Source: Rhodoferax sp.
GTDB lineage: Bacteria; Pseudomonadota; Gammaproteobacteria; Burkholderiales; Burkholderiaceae_C
Reading direction: 5' to 3'
Assembly: GCA_031291305.1 (NCBI GenBank)
Contig: JARLJH010000048.1
Span: 124,001-188,000 of the forward strand
DNA length: 64,000 nucleotides
The stretch's first letter is position 1, and each line of letters opens with the position of its first letter. This document shows positions 18,792 through 27,155 of this stretch, piece by piece. A model generated the notes under the pieces. It had not been told where the DNA came from. It searched no databases and saw only the letters and a program-made list of their open reading frames with translations. The position numbers and the translations under genes were made by a program.

Positions 18792-19712
18792 TTAGTAGCG
18801 CCGGATCTGTTTTAGTTCGGCGTATAAATCACTATATATCTTATAGCGATTAGCGCTTATGCTATCTGGGCTATCGGCTGATTTAACTGATGCCATCACA
18901 CCGCAACCAGGTTCATGCAAATGGCTGCAGTTGTAGAACTTGCACTGCGCTACATGGGGTTTTAGGTCGGGCATGTAGGCAGCTAGTTGGGCTGGGTCAA
19001 TGTGGTTCAGGCCAAATTCCTGAAAACCTGGTGAGTCCAGCAGCGCGCTTGTCCTATTGTCATCCAGCCAATACCAGGTGGTACTGGTGGTGGTGTGTTT
19101 GCCTGTGTTGAGGGCCTGTGACAACTCGCCGGTCTGTGCCAGCGCACCAGGAATCAAACAATTGATCAGCGTGCTTTTGCCAGCGCCGGAGGGGCCCAGC
19201 ACCAGAGTGGTTTTGCCGGTCAGGCGTTGCAGCAGGGTGGAGCGATCAGCTTCCGTATTTTTTGCCAGGGCCAGGGGAATCACGTCATAACCCATTTGCC
19301 GGTAGGGCGCCAGCCAGTCCCAGGCGCAGGCAAAGGGTTCGGCCAAGTCGCTTTTATTGAGCGCGATGATCGGGGTGATGTGCTGCTCTTCGGCCGCAAT
19401 CAGTGCACGTGTGAGCTGGCTGCTGGAAAACTCGGGCTCGGCGGCGATCAGGATCAGGACTTGGTCCAGATTGGCTGCAAACGATTTGGTACGCACCTCG
19501 TCCTGGCGGTAAAACAGGTTGCGCCGGGGTTCAATCTTCTCGATGGTGCCTTCGTCCTGCGACGCCTGCCATAGCACCCGGTCGCCCACGACACCCTGAC
19601 TTTTTTTACCGCGCGAGTGGCAGATGCGTCGTTCACCCGAGGCGCTCTCCACCAGAAAATGGCGGCCAAAGTTGCCGACGATCAGGCCGGGTAACAGTGC
19701 GGGAGAGGCCAT
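18792..19712 (-). CDS. rsgA: Ribosome small-subunit GTPase RsgA
   Basis: Circularly permuted GTPase acting late in 30S assembly; 306 residues. It has an N-terminal OB fold (residues 1-70), permuted GTPase motifs NKSDLAE, GPSGAGKSTLIN, DSPGFQEF and a C-terminal zinc finger with CKFYNCSHLHEPGC. The start overlaps the phhB stop (TGATG). A copy of the palindromic repeat covers about residues 276-292 (KSADSPDSISANRYKIY), where family members carry the conserved ISxxRYxxY ending, so the repeat overlaps functional-looking sequence. Confidence 0.95.
   Translation of the reverse strand: MASPALLPGLIVGNFGRHFLVESASGERRICHSRGKKSQGVVGDRVLWQASQDEGTIEKIEPRRNLFYRQDEVRTKSFAANLDQVLILIAAEPEFSSSQLTRALIAAEEQHITPIIALNKSDLAEPFACAWDWLAPYRQMGYDVIPLALAKNTEADRSTLLQRLTGKTTLVLGPSGAGKSTLINCLIPGALAQTGELSQALNTGKHTTTSTTWYWLDDNRTSALLDSPGFQEFGLNHIDPAQLAAYMPDLKPHVAQCKFYNCSHLHEPGCGVMASVKSADSPDSISANRYKIYSDLYAELKQIRRY
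18838..18888 (+). repeat. Palindromic repeat copy 3, inside rsgA 3' end
   Basis: AGCG (18845-18848), 19 nt, GGGCT (18868-18872), with ATTAGCGC and ATCGGCTGATTT flanks. One mismatch in the left tetramer. The overlap with a conserved protein motif leaves open partial coincidence. Confidence 0.65.
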
Positions 19713-20038
19713 CAGCTGGGTGCAGGTTCGGGTTGCAGCGCATCCACACGTTTGGCGCTTTCAATGTCTACCAGCGAAATACCATGGACATCGTCGGTGC
19801 GCCAGCGCACCAGACACTGGCGTTGCTGCAGCACCAGTTCGGGGTGATGGTCCTGCGCATGGGCAATAAAGGCCACCGCGTTCACAAATGCAATGGTCTG
19901 GTAGTAATTGGCAAAACCAAACATCTTCTCGATGGCCAGACTGTCGCCGTCACCCGAGAGCGTCCAACCCTCCAGTTTGGCCAGACTTGCTACTACTTCG
20001 GTAGCTCTTAGCGCTCGTATCGTATGGGCTACACGCAT
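19712..20038 (-). CDS. phhB: Pterin-4a-carbinolamine dehydratase
   Basis: Dehydrates 4a-hydroxytetrahydrobiopterin, recycling the cofactor of aromatic amino acid hydroxylases; 108 residues. The active-site motif is HAQDHHPELVL, with FVNAVAFIAHAQ before it. It is translationally coupled to rsgA (one-base overlap). The start codon and about the first 14 residues (MRVAHTIRALRATE) lie inside a copy of the palindromic repeat, so the present start may be of recent origin. No phenylalanine hydroxylase gene is visible here. Confidence 0.9.
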   Translation of the reverse strand: MRVAHTIRALRATEVVASLAKLEGWTLSGDGDSLAIEKMFGFANYYQTIAFVNAVAFIAHAQDHHPELVLQQRQCLVRWRTDDVHGISLVDIESAKRVDALQPEPAPS

Positions 20039-20042
20039 ATTT
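19996..20042 (+). repeat. Palindromic repeat copy 4, covering the phhB start codon
   Basis: AGCT (20003-20006), 19 nt, GGGCT (20026-20030), with TTAGCGC in the left arm. Flanks fit the consensus (CATATTTC at the right). Confidence 0.85.
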
Positions 20043-20047
20043 CCTCG

Positions 20048-21376
20048 CTAAGTTTGTGAGACGGTTTGATTCGGTGCCGGTGTGACACCAGAGAGGCCAC
20101 CCGGCAACATCCGGGCCAACCGTTCCGAGGCCCCAGGGTGGGAGTAATAAAACGACACATACACCGGGTCGGGTGTCAGGGTAGACGCATTGTCCTCGTA
20201 AAGTTTCAGTAACGCAGTAGCCAGGTCCTGGCCGCTGGTTTGAAGCATGGCGTAGGCATCTGCCTCAAACTCGTGCTTGCGAGACAACTGGGCAAAGATC
20301 GGCGAGATGAAGAAGCTGAACACCGGCATGGCCAGCAAAAACAGCAGCAGCGCCAGCGCGTCGTTGGGAGTGGCCACATTTGGCATCACTCCCAGCCCGG
20401 TGTAAAACCAGGTTTGCGTGGCCAGCCAGCCCAGCAAGGCGAAGCCCGCCAGACTCATGGCAAACATCGCAACGATGCGCTTGACGATGTGTTTGTGCTT
20501 GAAATGGCCTAACTCATGTGCCAGCACAGCATCTACTTCCTGGGGGCTCAGCTTGGACAGCAGCGTGTCATAAAACACCACGCGCTTGGCCGCACCAAAG
20601 CCGGTGAAATAGGCATTGGCGTGCGCGCTGCGTTTGCTGCCGTCCATCACAAACAAACCTTTGGCTGCAAAGCCGCAGCGCTGCATCAGTGCCGTCACCC
20701 GCGCTTTCACCGTTTCGTCCTGCAGTGGGGTGAATTTGTTGAACATCGGCGCGATCAGCGTCGGGTAAATCACCAGCAGCAGTAAATTGAAGCCCATCCA
20801 CACACACCAGGCCCACAACCACCACAGGCCGCCACTAGCCCCCATCATCCACAAAATCAGAGCGGCAATCGACAGGCCAATCAGCACGCTCATCAGGCTG
20901 CCTTTGACGGCATCCAGCAGCCACAGCTTGAGCGTCATCTTGTTGAAGCCAAAGCGTTCTTCCAGCACAAAGGTCTGGTACAGCGACAACGGCAAATCGA
21001 TCAAGCCGCTGATGATGGCAAAGCCTGCCAGCAAGCTCAGTTGCTGCACCATACCTGCACCCACCCAGAGCATCAGCGCCGCGTTCAATGCTGACAAGCC
21101 GCCCAGCAAGGTCCAGCCCAGCAGCACGGTGGCACCCAGCGCAGTCTCTAGCAGGCCCAGGCGCACCTTGGCCACGGTGTAGTCAGCGGCTTTTTGATGG
21201 GCCACCAGCGTAATGGTCTGGGCAAATGCTGCTGGCACTTGGCCACGGTACTGAGCCACATGGCGGATTTGCCTGGAACTCAGCCAGAATTTGAGCAGTA
21301 AGCCCATCATTAACGCTGCAGCAAAGATGACGCTGAGCATCAAGGACGGACTGGAAAAGAAGTTTGTTTCACGCAT
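20048..21376 (-). CDS. M48 family metallopeptidase (Ste24/CAAX-protease-like)
   Basis: 442-residue membrane zinc protease. The zinc site is VLAHELGHFKHKH with a third ligand in RKHEFEADAYA about 80 residues later; the N-terminal half holds several membrane segments and the MRETNFFSSPSLML start. The layout with EERFGFNKM is typical of Ste24-type enzymes rather than short HtpX. ATG 21376 is chosen; the open frame upstream (to 21475) crosses the divergent orn gene. It ends 9 bp before phhB, so M48-phhB-rsgA may be one unit. Role probably membrane protein quality control (inference). Confidence 0.88.
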   Translation of the reverse strand: MRETNFFSSPSLMLSVIFAAALMMGLLLKFWLSSRQIRHVAQYRGQVPAAFAQTITLVAHQKAADYTVAKVRLGLLETALGATVLLGWTLLGGLSALNAALMLWVGAGMVQQLSLLAGFAIISGLIDLPLSLYQTFVLEERFGFNKMTLKLWLLDAVKGSLMSVLIGLSIAALILWMMGASGGLWWLWAWCVWMGFNLLLLVIYPTLIAPMFNKFTPLQDETVKARVTALMQRCGFAAKGLFVMDGSKRSAHANAYFTGFGAAKRVVFYDTLLSKLSPQEVDAVLAHELGHFKHKHIVKRIVAMFAMSLAGFALLGWLATQTWFYTGLGVMPNVATPNDALALLLFLLAMPVFSFFISPIFAQLSRKHEFEADAYAMLQTSGQDLATALLKLYEDNASTLTPDPVYVSFYYSHPGASERLARMLPGGLSGVTPAPNQTVSQT

Positions 21377-21413
21377 GGCGGGGAAGTTTAGGTGATCAGC
21401 GACAATTTGCCGC

Positions 21414-22019
21414 ATGTCTACCTCCCACCTCCTCACCCATTCCCAGGTTGCTGTGCCAGCCGCGCCCTTCGCCAAATCGGATCAAAACCTGGTCTGGCTC
21501 GACTGCGAAATGACCGGACTGGACCCCGAGACCGACCGCATCATCGAAATTGCCGTCATCGTCACCGACCCCCTGCTGAAAAGCCGTGTTGAGGGTCCTG
21601 TGTTGGTGGTGCATCAAAGTGATGCGCTGCTGGACGGAATGGACAAGTGGAACAAAAGCACCCACGGCAAAAGTGGCTTGATCGACAAGGTCAAGGCCTC
21701 CACGCTGACTGAGGATGACGCGCAAACCCAAATTCTGGCGTTCTTAAGTCACTACGTTCCCAAGAGCGGCTCCCCCATGTGTGGTAACACCATTGGCCAG
21801 GACCGGCGTTTTCTGGCGAAATACATGCCCAAGCTGGAAGCCTTTTTTCACTACCGCAATCTGGATGTCAGCACGCTCAAGGAACTGTCCAAACGCTGGG
21901 CACCGGAGGTCTACAAAAGCTTCAAAAAGAAACAGCGTCACACCGCTTTGGCCGACGTGCACGAGTCAATTGACGAGCTGGAGCACTATCGCGAGCACTT
22001 CCTTAAATTTCCGGTTTGA
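21414..22019 (+). CDS. orn: Oligoribonuclease
   Basis: DEDDh 3'-5' exoribonuclease that degrades 2-5-nt RNAs, and in many bacteria pGpG from c-di-GMP breakdown; 201 residues. The catalytic acids are in [23 protein letters not shown] and [15 protein letters not shown]. The first 20 residues ([20 protein letters not shown]) are longer than usual, so a later start cannot be excluded. It is divergent from the M48 gene with only 37 bp between start codons. Confidence 0.95.
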   Translation: MSTSHLLTHSQVAVPAAPFAKSDQNLVWLDCEMTGLDPETDRIIEIAVIVTDPLLKSRVEGPVLVVHQSDALLDGMDKWNKSTHGKSGLIDKVKASTLTEDDAQTQILAFLSHYVPKSGSPMCGNTIGQDRRFLAKYMPKLEAFFHYRNLDVSTLKELSKRWAPEVYKSFKKKQRHTALADVHESIDELEHYREHFLKFPV

Positions 22020-22284
22020 CGCAGCTACACGGGCTTCGTTAGGTAGAAACCCGAATCTGTGCCATAATCCAAGGCTGTACTGCAAAGAGCAGCACAACTT
22101 TGTACATCTCCCAACATTCACCGGGTCCAATGTCAACCTGCTAGCAGGAGGCGACAAAAAGGGCTCCTGGCGCTGAAGTTACTCAAGGTCTTGAGTCAGA
22201 GCTGGTTCCGTTTGATGGTTGATGTTTTTTAACCATAAACGGAGCTACCGCACAACCTGCGGTGCTCGCGCATGAAAGAAATCC
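22020..22284 (+). promoter_or_regulatory. Long structured leader of the DEAD-box helicase gene
   Basis: 265 bp without a gene. Three inverted repeats follow one another: CAGGAG/CTCCTG (22145-22169), ACTCAAG-GT-CTTGAGT (22181-22196) and a 12-bp stem with one bulge, CCGTTTGATGGTT / AACCATAAACGG (22208-22242). A CATAAT box at 22063-22068 could be the -10, giving a leader of more than 200 nt. Such leaders occur on cold-inducible helicase mRNAs. Confidence 0.55.
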
Positions 22285-24177
22285 ATGACTGACGCTACCC
22301 TAGCGACAGGCGATTTGTCGTCTGCCGAAAATTTGTCCACTGACCTGCATTTGATTGCCAGCGATACCCCCGACACTTCGTCGGACGACGTTTTGGCCGC
22401 AGAACCCGAAGTGCCCAACGGCTTTGTCACGCTGGGCCTGGCGCCTGAGCTGATCCTGGCTGTCAAAGATCTGGGCTTTACCCAGCCCACCAGCGTGCAG
22501 CTCAAGACCATTCCTCTGGCTATGCAAGGCCACAGTGATGGCAGCAAGGGCTCACGTTTCATCGACCTGATGGTGTCCAGCCAGACCGGCAGCGGCAAGA
22601 CCGCCGCCTTTTTGTTGCCCGTGCTGCACACCTTGCTAACGCAGATGGCCGACGCAGAAACCAAAGAGCGTGAAGACTACCAGCGCGCTGTGGCAGAAGC
22701 CGCCGCCAAAGGCGAGGCGCCTCCCAAGCGCGCCAAACGCAAGGACCCCACCAACCCGCGCCACTTCACCGCGCCGACCCCGGGCGCGCTGATTGTTTGC
22801 CCCACGCGCGAACTGGCCCAGCAAGTGGCTCACGATGCGATCGACCTAGTGCAGCATTGCCGTGGCCTGCGCGTGGCCAATATCGTCGGTGGTATGCCTT
22901 ACCAACTGCAAATTGCCAAGCTGCAAAACGCCAATCTGGTGGTCGCTACTCCGGGTCGTTTGTTGGACCTGCAACGCTCCATGCAGATCAAACTGGACCA
23001 GGTGCAATTCTTGGTGGTGGACGAAGCTGATCGCATGCTTGATCTGGGTTTCTCGGATGACCTGGCTGAAATCAACCAACTCACCATTGATCGCAAGCAG
23101 ACCATGATGTTCAGCGCCACGTTTGCGCCGCGAATCCAGCAACTGGCTGCCCGCGTCATGCGCGAGCCGCAACGCATCACCATCGACAGCCCGCAGGAAA
23201 AGCACGCCAACATCAAGCAAGTGCTGTTCTGGGCCGACAACGCCCAGCACAAACGCAAGCTGCTGGACCACTGGCTGCGCGACACCACCATCAACCAGGC
23301 CATCGTTTTTGCCAGCACGCAAATTGAATGCGACGGCCTGGCTAACGATTTGCAACAGGACGGCTTTGACGCCGTCGCGCTGCACGGCGCCTTGAGCCAG
23401 GGTCTGCGCAACCGGCGCCTGATGGCGCTGCGCCAGGGCCATGTCCAGATCCTGGTGGCCACCGACGTGGCGGCACGGGGTATTGACGTGCCGACCATCA
23501 CCCATGTGTTCAACTTTGGCCTGCCGATGAAGGCCGAAGATTACACCCACCGAATTGGCCGTACTGGTCGTGCCGGGCGTGATGGTCTGGCTATCACGTT
23601 TGCTGAGTTCCGCGACCGTCGTAAGATTTTCGATATTGAAGCCTATAGCCGTCAGCCGATCAAGGCCGAAGTGGTGCCGGGCCTGGAGCCGCAGCAACGG
23701 ATGCCCGATGCACGTTCCAATAGTTTTGGCGGTGGACGTGGCAATGATCGCGACCGCAAGTTTGGCGGCGGTGGCCGACCCGCAGGCGGTGGTTTTGGTG
23801 GCAACCGTGGTGGTTTCAATGAAAGCCGTGGCGGTTTTGGTGACAGAAATGCCAGCGGCCCCCGTGTCGTGGGCGCAGAAAGCTATCAAAATAATCGAGC
23901 TGGCGGCTTTGCCCAGCGTGACGAACGCCCGGCAGCTCCGCGTGAAGGTTTCAGCTACGAACGCAAAGGCGGCTTCAATGACCGCTTTGCCGGTGACCGC
24001 AATGGTGCTGCACCAGCACCGCGCGGCGACTTCGCTCCGCGTGGAGATTTTGCAGAACGCAAGCCCGCTTTCGGTAAGCCTGCCTTTGGTAAGCCAGCGT
24101 TTTCCAAACCGGCTGGTGGCGGCAAGGTATTTGTGCCGCGTGACGCACAAAAGCGCTTTTCCAAGAACGACCGCTGA
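22285..24177 (+). CDS. DEAD-box RNA helicase (RhlE-like) with G/R/F-rich tail
   Basis: 630-residue ATP-dependent RNA helicase. Motifs in order: Q-motif region FTQPTSVQLKTIPL, I SQTGSGKTAA, Ia PTRELAQQ, II VDEADRMLD, III SATF, V ATDVAARGIDVP, VI HRIGRTGRAGRDG. Between motifs I and Ia lies a charged insertion of about 50 residues (DAETKEREDYQRAV... KRAKRKDP). From about residue 475 to the end the protein is low complexity, rich in Gly, Arg, Phe and Ala (GGGRPAGGGFGG, FGKPAFGKPAF), typical of RNA-binding disordered tails. A long structured leader precedes it and a terminator follows. Confidence 0.93.
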   Translation: MTDATLATGDLSSAENLSTDLHLIASDTPDTSSDDVLAAEPEVPNGFVTLGLAPELILAVKDLGFTQPTSVQLKTIPLAMQGHSDGSKGSRFIDLMVSSQTGSGKTAAFLLPVLHTLLTQMADAETKEREDYQRAVAEAAAKGEAPPKRAKRKDPTNPRHFTAPTPGALIVCPTRELAQQVAHDAIDLVQHCRGLRVANIVGGMPYQLQIAKLQNANLVVATPGRLLDLQRSMQIKLDQVQFLVVDEADRMLDLGFSDDLAEINQLTIDRKQTMMFSATFAPRIQQLAARVMREPQRITIDSPQEKHANIKQVLFWADNAQHKRKLLDHWLRDTTINQAIVFASTQIECDGLANDLQQDGFDAVALHGALSQGLRNRRLMALRQGHVQILVATDVAARGIDVPTITHVFNFGLPMKAEDYTHRIGRTGRAGRDGLAITFAEFRDRRKIFDIEAYSRQPIKAEVVPGLEPQQRMPDARSNSFGGGRGNDRDRKFGGGGRPAGGGFGGNRGGFNESRGGFGDRNASGPRVVGAESYQNNRAGGFAQRDERPAAPREGFSYERKGGFNDRFAGDRNGAAPAPRGDFAPRGDFAERKPAFGKPAFGKPAFSKPAGGGKVFVPRDAQKRFSKNDR

Positions 24178-24190
24178 TCAATTTCTACAA

Positions 24191-24229
24191 AAAAAGGGCC
24201 CGCAGACTGCAAAAGCTGCGGGCTTTTTT
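24191..24229 (+). terminator. Terminator after the DEAD-box helicase gene
   Basis: A perfect 8-bp stem, GCCCGCAG (24198-24205) with CTGCGGGC (24216-24223), followed by six T. Upstream A-tract allows use on both strands. Confidence 0.93.
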
Positions 24230-24246
24230 GTGATCGGTACTGTGCG

Positions 24247-24504
24247 TTAGCGGAAAAATTCGCGCCCGTCACCCCAGGTGCTGGGTTGGTAATCATCCTT
24301 GACCAGCTTTTGGTGGGCTTCCTGGATGTCCAGTAAGGCATTCAGGATTTCAGGTGAAAACCCCTGGCGCTGGCCGGTTCTGCAATCGTCGATCAGTTTG
24401 ACGATGTATTTGTTGGCTTCAGGGTAGCCCCAAAGCAACTTCAAGGACTTCGCAATGTGAGGATATTCGACTTCAATCAGTTGCATATTGGGGGCGGTTT
24501 GCAT
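24247..24504 (-). CDS. Small conserved-looking protein of unknown function
   Basis: 85 residues from the chosen ATG 24504 (MQTAPNMQLIEVEYPHIA); the open frame extends to ATG 24567 and a further Met lies at 24486, and none has a clear ribosome binding site. The composition looks like a real soluble protein (IAKSLKLLWGYPEANKYI, LLDIQEAHQKLV, ending WGDGREFFR). No domain is recognised. It is convergent with the helicase gene, separated by the terminator. Confidence 0.65.
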   Translation of the reverse strand: MQTAPNMQLIEVEYPHIAKSLKLLWGYPEANKYIVKLIDDCRTGQRQGFSPEILNALLDIQEAHQKLVKDDYQPSTWGDGREFFR

Positions 24505-24567
24505 AGGAGAATTTGGCAGAAACTGAGAAATTTGAAATCTCGACTTGCGAGTCAAGAGGGAATTCAT

Positions 24568-24986
24568 GCTTTCAAACCAATAAACTCAATAAGTTGCAAA
24601 AGGATAGGTAGCAAAAGCTAGAGTTAAGAGGTAGCCGAGCCGCTTGAACCTTCATTCACTTATGAGAGGCCAAAGCGGGCATGCTACTGAAAGCAATATT
24701 TGCGCCCAAATTTTTTTTTTTGCTAATCAATGAGTTAGCTACTCAACGATGACGTTTTGTAAAAAAAATCGACAGTGCTGATTGCGGGTGCAGTGTGGGA
24801 TGAAGTGGTCATGATGGCTGAACCCCAATCGTCACTCACGTTTTCAAGCATACGCCAGCTTAAAAAATCCACGGCGAGCCAACTTGGGTGTCTCACTTCA
24901 ATTTTCGAGAGAGTGATCTATTTGAGTATTCGTGCACTTCAACGCAGGGGCGGAAGAAGGCACGAGTGTGCAGACGGTGTGCAAGC
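24568..24986. other. AT-rich non-coding stretch
   Basis: About 420 bp between the small gene and the tRNA terminator, visibly more AT-rich than its surroundings, with an A/T homopolymer (around 24710-24721). The only frame of note (24775-24996) gives a basic, unpatterned product without a ribosome binding site. No integrase fragment or tRNA 3'-end duplication was found, although the position next to a tRNA 3' end is where islands integrate. Confidence 0.5.
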
Positions 24987-25019
24987 AAAAAAATAGCCAC
25001 CGCGTGGGTGGCTATTTTT
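24987..25019 (-). terminator. Terminator of tRNA-Lys
   Basis: ATAGCCACC (24993-25001) pairs with GGTGGCTAT (25007-25015); A and T tracts flank both sides, so the minus-strand transcript ends in a T run. Confidence 0.9.
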
Positions 25020-25047
25020 ACTAAGTAGTTGATTTACTTAGGTATTC

Positions 25048-25123
25048 TGGTGGGAACTGAGAGATTCGAACTCTCGACCTACGGATTAAGAGTCCGCTGC
25101 TCTACCAACTGAGCTAAGTTCCC
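25048..25123 (-). tRNA. tRNA-Lys (anticodon CTT)
   Basis: A 76-nt cloverleaf including encoded CCA. Acceptor GGGAACT/AGTTCCC, D arm AGCTCAGTTGGTAGAGC, anticodon stem GCGGA/TCCGT with loop CTCTTAA, T arm GAGAGTTCGAATCTCTC (given in two halves: GAGAG-TTCGAAT-CTCTC). The anticodon CTT decodes AAG. It lies downstream of guaC in the same orientation but has its own likely promoter. Confidence 0.97.
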
Positions 25124-25161
25124 TTTTTGATAGCGGTTTGTACCGCTTGTCGAAGCCGTAG

Positions 25162-25167
25162 ATTATA
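25162..25167 (-). promoter_or_regulatory. -10 box of tRNA-Lys promoter
   Basis: A perfect TATAAT on the minus strand, 39 bp before the mature tRNA 5' end. The -35 is poor. The transcribed leader contains a short hairpin AGCGGT-acaa-ACCGCT. Confidence 0.5.
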
Positions 25168-25212
25168 GCCAAAAATTTGACCGATTCTGGTTTCGCGCGG
25201 CCAAGCCTTCGC

Positions 25213-26190
25213 TTACATCAACAGATGTTCACCTGCGTTATCGCCTCCCAGCGTGACGTAGTTCACCTTGCGGATGTCCATGAGTTTTTTGCCGCCCGAG
25301 TAGCTGATGGAGCTTTGTACGTCCTGCTCCATTTCGATCAGCGTATCGGCCAGTTTGCCCTTGATGGGCTCCAGGATGCGCTTGCCTTCGACGTGTTTGT
25401 ATTCGCCCTTGTTGAAGTCGCTGGCTGAGCCGTAGTACTCCTTGTAGAGTCTGCCGTCCACTTCCACCGTCTGGCCTGGGCTTTCTTCGTGGCCAGCGAA
25501 CAGTGAACCGATCATGACCATGGTGGCGCCAAAACGCACACTCTTAGCAATGTCGCCATGGTCGCGGATGCCGCCGTCGGCAATGATGGGTTTGGTGGCT
25601 ACGCGGGCACACCACTTCAACGCGCTGAGTTGCCAACCGCCTGTGCCAAAACCGGTTTTGAGTTTGGTGATGCAGACCTTGCCGGGGCCAATGCCCACCT
25701 TGGTGGCATCCGCACCCCAGTTTTCCAGATCAATCACCGCCTCTGGCGTGGCCACGTTGCCCGCGATGATGAACGTGCCCGGAATCTTTTCGCGCAGGTA
25801 GCCAATCATGTTTTTCACGCTGTCGGCATGGCCGTGAGCGATGTCGATGGTGATGTACTCGGGGGTCAAGCCCAAGGCAACGAGTTGGTCCACCGTGTCG
25901 TAATCAGGCTTTTTGACACCCAGCGAGATAGAGGCATACAGGCCCTTTGAGGCCATGTCTTTGACGAAGGCCACGTTATCCAGATCAAAGCGGTGCATCA
26001 CATAAAAGTAGCCGTTTTGCGCAAGCCAGACGCAAATGTCTTTGCTGACCACGGTTTTCATGTTGGCGGGGACTACCGGGATGCGAAAGCGGCGTGGACC
26101 CAGCTCCACCGATGCATCGCACTCGGAGCGGCTTTCTACGCGGCACTTGCGGGGTAGCAGGAGGATGTTGTCGTAATCAAAAATTTCCAT
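25213..26190 (-). CDS. guaC: GMP reductase
   Basis: Reductively deaminates GMP to IMP with NADPH, returning guanine nucleotides to the purine pool; 325 residues. The IMPDH/GMPR barrel is clear: start [35 protein letters not shown], the catalytic loop [15 protein letters not shown], and [15 protein letters not shown], with no CBS insertion, which separates it from GuaB. The ORF belongs to the GuaC2-like group by length. It lies upstream of tRNA-Lys with a 90-bp gap. Confidence 0.94.
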   Translation of the reverse strand: MEIFDYDNILLLPRKCRVESRSECDASVELGPRRFRIPVVPANMKTVVSKDICVWLAQNGYFYVMHRFDLDNVAFVKDMASKGLYASISLGVKKPDYDTVDQLVALGLTPEYITIDIAHGHADSVKNMIGYLREKIPGTFIIAGNVATPEAVIDLENWGADATKVGIGPGKVCITKLKTGFGTGGWQLSALKWCARVATKPIIADGGIRDHGDIAKSVRFGATMVMIGSLFAGHEESPGQTVEVDGRLYKEYYGSASDFNKGEYKHVEGKRILEPIKGKLADTLIEMEQDVQSSISYSGGKKLMDIRKVNYVTLGGDNAGEHLLM

Positions 26191-26387
26191 GGTCAGGCTC
26201 CTTGCGTGACGACCCGTGAAGTCTGCAAAAAAAGCTTGCAGTCAGGGTTGCGTCGGGTTGAAAGAGAGCGCTTGGAATGCCGTGCCGGTTTGTGAGGCCT
26301 GGCATGGGCAGAACCACACAGGCACAAAAAACCGGGCTGCAATTGCTTGGGCCCGGTGTCTGATTCTATCGAGTTTGGCCACTGGAC

Positions 26388-27131
26388 TCAGTTTTTATCT
26401 TCAGGCGGACACGCTGACTGGGTAGCGGCCAGGATGCGGCCCTGCGCGTCCTGAACCCATATGGCCACTTCAAGTCGGTCTGCATGCGTACCTTCCGGGA
26501 AGCTCATGGCGCGCAAATCTTTGAAGATCAATTGATCTCGATTTGATAGCTGCTCGCTACCGTTCCATAGGGGCTGCAAGGCATTTCTTATTAAATTTCT
26601 TGGAACCGGAGAGCCTTCGGTGCCTCTGGGCAAGGGTTCCATCAGCACCACCCAACCCGACAGCGGCCACGCCAGCGATGTACCTCGCGGCAGGGTCAGA
26701 GAGATCGAGACGCCGACATAGCCATTCACCGCAGGTCCACGTGCAACGCGCAGGGTGGCTCCTGGCAGCGCGTCAACACGGCTTTCCTGGTGAGCTTGCG
26801 TGGCGGGGCGCAGGCGTTGCAACGCTTGCAGCCGAGAAGGCGCATCGCTGCTGGCCGCCGCTGACAGCGCGGCCTCGTCCCCTAGGCCCCCTGGCACGAT
26901 CCAGTCCAGTACCAGTGCCCCAGGTGGGGCGATGGGCGTCGCGGTGTCGGTCCAGCAGGTGGCACAGTCCGCGTTGATAAAGCGCTCGAACAAAGCGCTA
27001 GGCATGGGTTGCCCGTCGCTGTTGCACGATGACTGGGCATGCGTCAGTGATGTGGCCAGCAGCAAGGCGGGCAGCAGTGCCCAGTGCCACAAGCGCGACT
27101 CCAAACATTTGAATCGGGGCAGGTTCATCAT
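26388..27131 (-). CDS. Secreted protein of unknown function with CxxC motif
   Basis: 247 residues from ATG 27131; the longer frame upstream overlaps uvrD. A signal peptide is visible (MMNLPRFKCLESRLWHWALL... ending THAQ). Just after it, FINADCATCW carries a CxxC motif reminiscent of thioredoxin-like or DUF1223-type periplasmic proteins, but the rest (LPRGTSLAWPLSGWVVLMEPLP) is unassigned. Start codons of this gene and uvrD are only 24 bp apart, divergent. A copy of the palindromic repeat is translated at about residues 181-198. Confidence 0.7.
   Translation of the reverse strand: MMNLPRFKCLESRLWHWALLPALLLATSLTHAQSSCNSDGQPMPSALFERFINADCATCWTDTATPIAPPGALVLDWIVPGGLGDEAALSAAASSDAPSRLQALQRLRPATQAHQESRVDALPGATLRVARGPAVNGYVGVSISLTLPRGTSLAWPLSGWVVLMEPLPRGTEGSPVPRNLIRNALQPLWNGSEQLSNRDQLIFKDLRAMSFPEGTHADRLEVAIWVQDAQGRILAATQSACPPEDKN
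26538..26590 (+). repeat. Palindromic repeat copy 5, inside the secreted-protein gene
   Basis: AGCT (26548-26551), 19 nt, GGGCT (26571-26575), preceded by GATTTGAT and followed by GCAAGGCATTTC. Exact core match. Confidence 0.8.
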
Positions 27132-27155
27132 CAGGCGGCTTTCTACAATGGGCTG

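Noticed and set aside
24775..24996. 73-codon frame in the AT-rich gap
   Set aside because: No ribosome binding site, no domain, and it runs into the tRNA terminator.
25132..25159. Possible fourteenth repeat copy upstream of tRNA-Lys
   Set aside because: AGCG-N19-GCCGT keeps the spacing but the right core is too different, and the stretch is better explained as the tRNA leader.
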